DNA of 5,307 nt from JALQTD01 sp036825655 (GTDB lineage Bacteria > Bacteroidota > Bacteroidia > Flavobacteriales_D > Sanyastnellaceae), in the NCBI GenBank assembly GCA_036825655.1, contig DAISXU010000146.1, forward strand, positions 1 through 5,307, in the 5' to 3' direction. The stretch's first letter is position 1. Each line of letters opens with the position of its first letter. Below the pieces are notes generated by a model. The model searched no databases. It was given only the letters and a program-made list of their open reading frames with translations, and was not told the origin of the DNA. A program made the position numbers and the translations under genes. This document shows, one piece after another, positions 1 through 5,307 of the stretch.

Positions 1-686
1 ATCACTACGAAATTGACCCGTCTACTGCCGGCGCTCGATCTGCATTGATGGAGGAGTACAGCAGCAATGTGGACGCCAACCTGACCCGCTATGGCTCCAT
101 TGAAGTGAGCGTTTTGGATGCGGACCCACAGGTGGCTGCGAACATCGCAAATGACATTGCATTCTTGGCCGATTCAGTTGCCAATCAACTGCGGAATGAA
201 CGGGCTCGAGCGGCATTGAAATATGCGGCGTCCTCGTTCCAACAGGTGCAAGACGAGATTGGCGAGATGGAGGTTAAAATCAGCGTCCTTCACGGCCTAG
301 GGCTATATGAGTTTGAAACCCAAATCGGAGGCCTCAACGAGCAATACGCCACCGCCATGGCTGAAGGAAATCTCCGCAATGCTCAACTCATCAAGGAGCA
401 AATGGCCGAATTGTCTCAGCACGCAACCGAGTTTTCCAAGCTTACGAGCCTGATCGAGGCAGCCTACGAGCGGGAGGCGGTTTTGAAAAAGCGTTACGAA
501 TTGATGAAACTGGATGCCGAGACGCAGCTGGCCTCCGCGTTCATCGTTGACTACGCTGCCCCTGCTGACAAAAAGGCCAAGCCCATTCGCTGGCTCATCG
601 TAGCCGTCTCGGTGCTCTCCACCTGTGCCTTCGCCTTGTTGTTGCTCCTCGCCATCGAGAACATCCAACGGTCACAAGCGGCATGA
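1..686 (+). CDS. Wzz/GNVR-type polysaccharide chain-length determinant-like protein, C-terminal part (5' end cut by window)
   Basis: The reading frame is open from the left edge (first full codon at 3) to a TGA at 684-686, giving 227 visible residues; the true start lies outside the window. TTG at 45 and ATG at 48 are internal codons, because coding sequence (HYEIDPSTAG...) continues before them. Near the start, RYGSIEVSVLDADPQVAANI is typical of the Wzz periplasmic domain. An Ala/Glu/Gln-rich, probably coiled-coil stretch follows (visible residues about 60-165), then a GNVR-like segment (LKKRYELMKLDAET). Next is a proline/lysine-rich pre-membrane motif (APADKKAKP) and one hydrophobic helix at about 196-217. 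The protein ends ten residues later, so no BY-kinase domain is fused. Proteins of this kind sit in the inner membrane and control the length or export of O-antigen, capsule or exopolysaccharide. The gene overlaps the next one by ATGA, fitting a polysaccharide operon. The family call is fairly sure; the polymer is unknown. Confidence 0.8.
   Translation, partial: HYEIDPSTAGARSALMEEYSSNVDANLTRYGSIEVSVLDADPQVAANIANDIAFLADSVANQLRNERARAALKYAASSFQQVQDEIGEMEVKISVLHGLGLYEFETQIGGLNEQYATAMAEGNLRNAQLIKEQMAELSQHATEFSKLTSLIEAAYEREAVLKKRYELMKLDAETQLASAFIVDYAAPADKKAKPIRWLIVAVSVLSTCAFALLLLLAIENIQRSQAA
683..686 (+). promoter_or_regulatory. ATGA start/stop overlap (translational coupling)
   Basis: The ATG of the ligase gene (683-685) overlaps the TGA of the Wzz-like gene (684-686). 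The bases before it (about 660-682) contain no purine-rich Shine-Dalgarno. Initiation of the second gene therefore probably depends on ribosomes finishing the first. The overlap is seen directly; the coupling is inferred. Confidence 0.7.
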
Positions 687-2113
687 AGGTTGGAGCGGGG
701 TCGGACCGAGTGGTCGTGGCCTGCTCGATGCTGTTCGCCATCGCACTGGCTGCAGCATGGTGGGTGGATGCCTGGTACGCAGCATTGCTGCCGGCCGTCC
801 TGACCGTGGCCTGGCTTGGAGCATACCGTTTTGAGCTTTACATGGCCGTACTGGTTGCTGCTGTGCCATTGAGCTTGAACCTCGAAGACATTGGAGGGGT
901 GGGGCTGTACCTGCCCACTGAACCCATGCTCGCGGGCGCCTTGTTCCTCTTTACGGCCCGTTCCTTCCGTGGAAGGTCTTTGCCCCCTGAACTCCTCCAC
1001 CATCCCGTTACACGTTGGATTGGGCTCAGCCTCGCCTGGATTGCATTCACAGCTATTTTGAGTTGGAATCCAATTATTTCCTTCAAATTCCTCTTGGCTA
1101 GAATGTGGTTTGTCGTCGGATTCTATTTCATCGCAGGACATATTTTCTTGCATTCACCACAGGCCAAATCCCGCGCCATACTCCTTTATGCTTTCCCCTT
1201 AGCCATTGTCATCTGCTACACCCTCATCCGGCATGCTGGATATGGTTTTGACAAGGATGCTGGCCATTGGGTGATGAGTCCATTTTTCAAAGATCACACC
1301 TCTTATGGTGCCGTCTTGGCGATGTTCATCCCTCCCGTTCTCGCCCTGTTCTTCTCCAAGCGGTACGCTTTGGTTTGGAAATTGATTATCGGGGGGCTTT
1401 TGGGCATCTTGTTGATTGGCATGGTGCTGTCTTACACGCGAGCTGCTTGGGTTTCTTTGGCCGCAGTGGGTGCATTGTACGGCCTGATGCGTGTGGGATT
1501 CAAGTTGAAAACGCTGCTCCTTCTCGGGACAGCTGGCCTTGCTGCAGGAGCTTTGGTTTTGGATTCGTTGTTGATTCAATTGGAGCGAAACGATCAGGAC
1601 AGTTCTGACGATTTAGCGGAGCACGTCGAATCCATTTCGAATGTTTCGAGTGATGCTTCCAACTTGGAGCGCCTCAACCGATGGAGTTGTGCCCTCGCTC
1701 TCTTCCAAGAGCACCCCTTCGTTGGTTGGGGACCTGGGACTTATCAATTTGTCTATGCGCCGTTTCAACGTTCCGAACACTTGACCATCATCAGCACGAA
1801 CAATGCAGATGGCGGCAATGCGCACAGTGAGTACTTGGGTCCACTGGCAGAGCAAGGCTTGCCCGGGGCCCTATTCATGTTGGGGCTTTTTGGCTGGGTC
1901 TTGCACCTGGGATTTAAAATTTACCGGAAACTACAAGATCCCGAGGAGCGCCTCCTGGCGACTGGGGTATTCCTCGGACTTGTCACCTACTTTGTGCACG
2001 GTGTGCTCAACAACTACTTGGACACAGACAAAGCAAGCGCTCCCTTCTGGGGATTCATAGCACTACTGGTCGTTTGGGACCTTCATTCGGAAAAAAAGCA
2101 AGCCGCCAACTAG
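683..2113 (+). CDS. O-antigen ligase / Wzy-type polymerase family membrane protein
   Basis: A complete protein of 476 residues, with about 12-14 hydrophobic segments spread from residue 11 to 467. They are broken by one large polar loop (about 295-392), the architecture of the Wzy_C/WaaL superfamily. Visible family features are DHTSYGAVLA (204-213), SYTRAAWVSL (250-259, the conserved Arg at the start of the Wzy_C core), EHPFVGWGPGTY (343-354) in the periplasmic loop, and HSEYLGPLAEQGLPG (381-395), whose His is the usual conserved loop residue. Such proteins join or polymerise undecaprenyl-linked glycans on the periplasmic side. Sequence alone does not separate ligase from polymerase. The start at 683 overlaps the upstream stop (ATGA) and has no clear Shine-Dalgarno, suggesting translational coupling. 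An in-frame ATG at 728 is possible but would remove residues leading into the first membrane segment. The preceding Wzz-like gene supports a surface polysaccharide role. Confidence 0.88.
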   Translation: MKVGAGSDRVVVACSMLFAIALAAAWWVDAWYAALLPAVLTVAWLGAYRFELYMAVLVAAVPLSLNLEDIGGVGLYLPTEPMLAGALFLFTARSFRGRSLPPELLHHPVTRWIGLSLAWIAFTAILSWNPIISFKFLLARMWFVVGFYFIAGHIFLHSPQAKSRAILLYAFPLAIVICYTLIRHAGYGFDKDAGHWVMSPFFKDHTSYGAVLAMFIPPVLALFFSKRYALVWKLIIGGLLGILLIGMVLSYTRAAWVSLAAVGALYGLMRVGFKLKTLLLLGTAGLAAGALVLDSLLIQLERNDQDSSDDLAEHVESISNVSSDASNLERLNRWSCALALFQEHPFVGWGPGTYQFVYAPFQRSEHLTIISTNNADGGNAHSEYLGPLAEQGLPGALFMLGLFGWVLHLGFKIYRKLQDPEERLLATGVFLGLVTYFVHGVLNNYLDTDKASAPFWGFIALLVVWDLHSEKKQAAN

Positions 2114-2125
2114 CGAAACCTTGCC
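2091..2125 (-). terminator. Candidate intrinsic terminator for the efp-phosphatase unit, inside the 3' end of the ligase gene
   Basis: Read on the - strand just around the phosphatase stop, GCAAG (complement of 2120-2124) pairs with CTTGC (complement of 2098-2102). A small inner CGC/GCG hairpin (2113-2115 with 2104-2106, loop of six) lies within it, with a 3-base bulge. Seven T follow immediately (complement of 2091-2097). The T tract right after the stem is the expected layout; the stem is short and bulged, so the call is tentative. The same bases encode the Lys-rich tail of the ligase (KKQAAN) on the + strand. The + strand has no T tract after the stem, so this would act only on - strand transcription. 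Confidence 0.35.
2110..2113. other. Shared CTAG: overlapping stop codons of convergent genes
   Basis: The palindrome CTAG holds both stops. TAG at 2111-2113 ends the ligase on the + strand, and TAG (complement of 2110-2112) ends the phosphatase on the - strand. The two convergent genes therefore overlap by four bases, with no intergenic space. Confidence 0.95.
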
Positions 2126-3330
2126 AACATCAGTGCGGTATCATCGAAAGTAGGCTCTGCCCCTCGAAAAACCTCCACCGCCCGGAGCAAATCCTCCTGG
2201 ATGGCTGCAACACTCATCCCTCGGCGTTCCCGCACCAGTTTCTCCATCCGCTGCATTCCAAAAGGCACACCCTCTTCATTCTCTTGCTCCACCAAGCCAT
2301 CCGTGTAGCAAACCAAAACGCTATCGGGTTTTACTTCCAAACGCCCCACATCCACTGATGGAATTTCGGCGAACATCCCCAGTCCGACAGAACCGTTCAC
2401 CAATTGCTGGGCCTCGCCCCCCGCTGCCATCAACAAGGGCGGATTGTGACCGCAATTGATGTAACTCAACTCACGGGTCGAGCGGCGGTACCTCGCCACA
2501 AAAAGGGTGATGTACTTTTCGCCGCGGGCGTTCGCCATGACCCGCTCGTTTAGTTTGCGAATGCTCCCTTCCAAATCTGCCGATTCTCCCTGCAAAATTG
2601 CACGAAGATTGGCCTGAAAGTTGGACATCAAAAAAGCCGCTGAAACGCCTTTTCCGCTTACATCGGCCATGCAAAATATAAGCTGGTCGGAATCAACAGC
2701 GAATAAGTCATAGTAGTCGCCCCCCACTTCACGGTGCGGACGGTAATGCGCAGAAATTTCAATGTTGGGGTCATCCGGCCAGGTCGTCGGAACCAACAAG
2801 GCTTGCATTTCTGCCGCCAATTCCAATTCCCTCCGAGTGGCCTCCTGGCGAATCGCTTCTTGCGACAACCTTCTGTTGTGCAGAGCAACCACCATCACAT
2901 TGGTCAAGGTTTGAATGAAGTTCAAGTGCTTCACAACCGGGCTTACCCCAAGCTCCTCATCTTGATCGCCAGCCAAAACGTAAGCGACTACGCGCTGGTC
3001 GTGCTCCACCGGTACAACTACGTCAAAAACTTGCTCGCCGGAACTCGATACCAGAGATACCCTTCCACCTTCGAAGGCAGTCTCGGCCGCGACAGGGGGA
3101 AGTGCCCCATCCACTCCAGTGGCAAGTACGCAACGCCATTCGCCGCTGACCGAGGTGTACAAGACGAGTCGTTTGATGCCCAAATATTCCGCAAGCGTTA
3201 GCCTGTAATGCTCGAGCAACTCTTCTTCAGATGCTTGTGCATTGATGGCTCGAGTGACCTCGAGCAGGGCGCTCAATTTGTAGTCTTGGACTTCGAGCTT
3301 TTTTTCTAGGCGTTCGAACCTGGGCGTCAT
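2110..3330 (-). CDS. GAF-like sensor with C-terminal SpoIIE/PP2C-type serine phosphatase (RsbU-like)
   Basis: A complete 406-residue cytoplasmic protein with no membrane segment or signal peptide. Residues 1-20 look helical. Residues about 20-150 resemble a GAF domain (SALLEVTRAINAQASEEEL at 20-38 is a typical GAF entry helix). A linker helix (about 155-180) carries the RELELAAEMQALLVP pattern that precedes SpoIIE domains. The catalytic domain (about 190-406) shows EVGGDYYD (201-208), MADVSGKG (221-228), INCGHNPPL (291-299), VCYTDGLVE (340-348) and FDDTALM (395-401). The metal-binding aspartates expected of an active PP2C-type phosphatase are therefore present. RsbU-like enzymes usually dephosphorylate STAS-domain anti-anti-sigma proteins in partner switching; no STAS protein or anti-sigma kinase is in the window, so the substrate is unknown. 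The start lies 7 bases after the efp stop, on the same strand. The 3' end overlaps the convergent ligase gene by 4 bases. Confidence 0.93.
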   Translation of the reverse strand: MTPRFERLEKKLEVQDYKLSALLEVTRAINAQASEEELLEHYRLTLAEYLGIKRLVLYTSVSGEWRCVLATGVDGALPPVAAETAFEGGRVSLVSSSGEQVFDVVVPVEHDQRVVAYVLAGDQDEELGVSPVVKHLNFIQTLTNVMVVALHNRRLSQEAIRQEATRRELELAAEMQALLVPTTWPDDPNIEISAHYRPHREVGGDYYDLFAVDSDQLIFCMADVSGKGVSAAFLMSNFQANLRAILQGESADLEGSIRKLNERVMANARGEKYITLFVARYRRSTRELSYINCGHNPPLLMAAGGEAQQLVNGSVGLGMFAEIPSVDVGRLEVKPDSVLVCYTDGLVEQENEEGVPFGMQRMEKLVRERRGMSVAAIQEDLLRAVEVFRGAEPTFDDTALMLARFR

Positions 3331-3337
3331 GGAAGGT

Positions 3338-3904
3338 TTATTTCTTCACCCGTTCGACGTACTCGCTCGTCCGGGTATCCACCTTGATCCAATCCCCCGT
3401 ATCCACAAATAGTGGAACGCGGACCTCTACTCCAGAATCGGTCGTTGCAGGCTTCAACGTATTGGTTGCCGTATCTCCTTTAATTCCGGGTTCTGTGTAG
3501 GTGATCTCAGTCTCCACGTGGTAAGGAAGTTCACAACTCAAAACACGCTCTTCATCCGCATGAAATTGCAACTGACATACTAGGCCATCTTGCAAGAACG
3601 CGGGAGCATTGATGACATGCTCTTCAACTGGAATTTGCTCGTACGTCTCGGTGTTCATGAAGTGGTAGCCCATTTCATCTTGATAAAGGAACTGGTACTC
3701 ACGCGTTTCAATTCGAACTGGCTCGATTTTTACGCCTGCATTGAAGGTGTGATCGACGACTCGACCCGTGCTCAAATTTTTCAATTTAGTGCGAACAAAC
3801 GCAGCACCCTTACCCGGCTTAACATGCAGAAATTCAACAATTTGCCACAAACCATGGTTGTGATTCAACACCAGGCCATTCTTGATATCAGAAGTAGTTG
3901 CCAT
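3338..3904 (-). CDS. efp: Translation elongation factor P
   Basis: A 188-residue protein of normal EF-P length. EF-P binds between the ribosomal P and E sites and promotes peptide-bond formation at polyproline stretches. The N-terminal KOW-like domain (about 1-65) contains VKPGKGAAF. Lys32 at the tip of the PGKG loop corresponds to the modified lysine of E. coli EF-P (Lys34), so this is a lysine-type rather than an arginine/rhamnose-type EF-P. Two OB domains follow. The last carries the family signature around 140-159 (GIKGDTATNTLKPATTDSGV) and the usual ending VDTRTSEYVERVKK. The ATG at 3904 is chosen because MATTSDIKNGL is the standard Bacteroidota N-terminus. A longer frame from 3967 would add 21 unrelated residues and overlap the upstream gene. 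No strong Shine-Dalgarno precedes the start. The upstream gene ends 26 bases away and the phosphatase starts 7 bases downstream. No modification-enzyme gene is visible. Confidence 0.97.
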   Translation of the reverse strand: MATTSDIKNGLVLNHNHGLWQIVEFLHVKPGKGAAFVRTKLKNLSTGRVVDHTFNAGVKIEPVRIETREYQFLYQDEMGYHFMNTETYEQIPVEEHVINAPAFLQDGLVCQLQFHADEERVLSCELPYHVETEITYTEPGIKGDTATNTLKPATTDSGVEVRVPLFVDTGDWIKVDTRTSEYVERVKK

Positions 3905-3930
3905 ACTGATTGAGTTTCCGCGAAGATAAC

Positions 3931-5307
3931 CTACAACGCGTAGGAGACACGCATTCTCAAATCGCACCGGTTGTTAGAGTCAAAGCGCCAAGGACCAGAA
4001 TCAGGCAACTTCCATGCATCAGCGCGATGAAGGACTGCGACACTTGCTGCCAGTTTCCAATGCGGGTTGACTTTCCACCTAATTTTCATCCACCACCGCT
4101 CGCTGATGCCCGTCAAAACCGTGGTTTGCCAAGAACGAGCGTTGGGCTCCAGCCGGTGAATTAACTGACCCGTTGGCAGTTCCCCCATGGAACATCCGGC
4201 ATTCCATTTCCAGCGACCACTCGCCGATTGAAGGAACCACAACACCCCCCAAGCTTGTCCCTTGGGGAAGGTAAAATGGGCCCAAACCTTCACTCCCCAT
4301 AACTCTTCATCTCGCTTGAATTCCAACAACAGATTCTGAAGGCCCTCTGCCCCTTGAACCCTAGCCATGGCCTGCGTTTGGCGGTTCAATTTGAAACGCG
4401 AAAGGCCTTCCCACTCCAGTTCCTCCGGATTCCAATTCCACCTCAGAAAGTGATCCCATTTCAGGCCTTGAGCCTCCATGCCCCACATGAACTTCCGGTC
4501 ATTCGTCCCCCTCAATTCACCCCATCCCAAGGCAGGATGATTGGCAGGAGATTGCCTGAATTGAATGAAGCCATCAATGTGTTTGGTCCAAGGGATAATC
4601 CAGCCCAATAACCCAGCCCAGCTTCCAGGAGTCATGATCCACTCACCAGCGAATCGGCTCCTTGGATAATCACGCTCAAAGTGAATCCCTCCGAATCCTG
4701 ACCATTCGCTTGACCTTCCAATGATTCTGCCTGATTCAGCGGCAATCCCCCAGGCACCGCGCTGGGTTTTGGTCTTCATGGCAGCAGCCAGCCTGAGTGG
4801 ACGCACAACCGCTCGATTGCATTCTGCCCATGTCCGGTGTTGCCCGTCGCGGTACCACGTTACAGGTTGCCCCTCCGAAAGGAGAACTTCTCGCTGGCCG
4901 GCATCCAAAGAGAAAACGAATTCCCTCCCCTGCAGCGGAACGCGGAACGCCATGCCTCGCCTAACATGCAGCGCATCTCCTGATAAAATGGGCCTCACAG
5001 ACTGCGTCACCTGTTGCACCGAAGTCGCACTTCTCAATCCATCAAAAGGACTTGCATTCCAACCGACGAGGCCCTGTCCCCAGCGGATGACGTGGTCACC
5101 CAAAATCGCCTCCACACCCCGCAAGCGCGGCAGGACGACAAACCCACCGACGTGATCGCATCCCTTCTCACCAGCTCCACGGTCCAATCGCAGCCCCCAA
5201 TGAGCGCTCCTGTAAATCTTTAACCCTGTTCCATAGGACGGCCCAACAACAGAATCCAATGGCTGCCTGCCATGCACCCAGTCCACATCCCAATCCAGTT
5301 GAAGCCT
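3931..5307 (-). CDS. Trp-rich outer-membrane beta-barrel-like protein, resembling the C-terminal part of Bacteroidota helix-hairpin-helix (HhH) OMPs (5' end cut by window)
   Basis: The frame is open from the right edge to a TAG at 3931-3933, giving 458 visible residues beginning RLQLDWDVDW; the N-terminus lies outside. GTG at 5286 is not a credible start because similar coding sequence precedes it. The protein shows many short strands of alternating polar and hydrophobic residues separated by turns. It ends in LRMRVSYAL, which resembles an outer-membrane beta-signal. At visible residues 70-80, GDHVIRWGQGL, followed by a spaced RP and RRGMAF, recalls a Bacteroidota family of large proteins with an N-terminal HhH (ComEA-like) region and a C-terminal barrel with a GDY-GQGL-type motif. 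That match is from memory, and the HhH part would lie off the window. Tryptophan is very frequent (about 32 residues, 7%) and tyrosine rare (about 5), unusual for an outer-membrane protein. The function is unknown; a plain porin-like or surface protein is an alternative. efp begins 26 bases downstream on the same strand. Confidence 0.6.
   Translation of the reverse strand, partial: RLQLDWDVDWVHGRQPLDSVVGPSYGTGLKIYRSAHWGLRLDRGAGEKGCDHVGGFVVLPRLRGVEAILGDHVIRWGQGLVGWNASPFDGLRSATSVQQVTQSVRPILSGDALHVRRGMAFRVPLQGREFVFSLDAGQREVLLSEGQPVTWYRDGQHRTWAECNRAVVRPLRLAAAMKTKTQRGAWGIAAESGRIIGRSSEWSGFGGIHFERDYPRSRFAGEWIMTPGSWAGLLGWIIPWTKHIDGFIQFRQSPANHPALGWGELRGTNDRKFMWGMEAQGLKWDHFLRWNWNPEELEWEGLSRFKLNRQTQAMARVQGAEGLQNLLLEFKRDEELWGVKVWAHFTFPKGQAWGVLWFLQSASGRWKWNAGCSMGELPTGQLIHRLEPNARSWQTTVLTGISERWWMKIRWKVNPHWKLAASVAVLHRADAWKLPDSGPWRFDSNNRCDLRMRVSYAL

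Noticed and set aside
551..1153. A 200-codon open frame on the - strand
   Set aside because: It lies antisense across the Wzz-like and ligase genes, and its translation is low-complexity with no recognisable motif. The + strand frames carry clear family features.
2734..3201. A 155-codon open frame on the + strand inside the phosphatase gene
   Set aside because: It is a shadow of the SpoIIE phosphatase, which has intact catalytic motifs on the other strand.
3905..3967. N-terminal extension of elongation factor P from an ATG at 3967
   Set aside because: It would add 21 residues unlike any EF-P and overlap the preceding gene, while the ATG at 3904 gives the standard N-terminus and length.
3905..4200. 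A Bacteroidota-type promoter (TAnnTTTG -7 element) upstream of efp
   Set aside because: I scanned the - strand here by eye and found no match to TAnnTTTG, so no promoter is called.
4721..5155. A 144-codon open frame on the + strand
   Set aside because: It is antisense to the barrel-like gene, shows no domain pattern, and the - strand frame is open across the whole region to the window edge.
5284..5286. GTG as the start of the barrel-like protein
   Set aside because: The frame stays open to the right edge with similar Trp-containing coding sequence (LQLDWD), so the gene is cut by the window.
1..5307. CRISPR arrays, tRNA or rRNA genes, insertion sequences, phage or defence genes
   Set aside because: No regularly spaced repeats, RNA-gene motifs, terminal inverted repeats or transposase/integrase signatures were seen, and coding genes cover nearly the whole window.

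Overview
The window looks like a gene-dense stretch of a Bacteroidota chromosome. The clearest sign is the translation elongation factor P, whose N-terminus (MATTSDIKNGL, then VEFLHVKPGKGAAFVRTKL) is of the Bacteroidota type. Supporting signs are weak Shine-Dalgarno sequences, an O-antigen ligase with the DHTSYGA motif, and an outer-membrane-barrel protein resembling a helix-hairpin-helix (HhH) protein family I associate with Bacteroidota. Base composition is moderate by eye, with GC a little above half. I cannot name a genus.

Layout. There are two convergent transcription units and no intergenic gap longer than 26 bases. On the + strand, positions 1-2113 hold the end of a polysaccharide locus. 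First comes the C-terminal part of a Wzz/GNVR-type chain-length-determinant-like membrane protein, cut by the left edge. It overlaps by ATGA with a complete polytopic O-antigen ligase/polymerase-like protein. On the - strand, reading right to left from 5307 to 2110, lie three genes. They are the C-terminal part of a tryptophan-rich outer-membrane beta-barrel-like protein (cut by the right edge), elongation factor P (efp), and a GAF-SpoIIE (PP2C-type) protein phosphatase. Their spacings of 26 and 7 bases suggest co-transcription. The two units meet tail to tail on a shared CTAG in which both stop codons overlap.

How the genes work together. The + strand pair fits surface polysaccharide assembly: the Wzz-like protein would set chain length or organise export, and the polytopic protein would polymerise or ligate the chains in the periplasm. 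The - strand set mixes functions: an envelope protein, a translation factor that relieves stalling at polyproline, and a signalling phosphatase. This looks like chromosomal packing more than one pathway.

I found no RNA gene, CRISPR array, insertion sequence, attachment site or obvious mobile-element trace. I see no convincing undescribed system. The points most worth a second look are the Trp-rich barrel protein, the efp-phosphatase linkage, and the terminator-like element buried in the 3' end of the opposing gene.
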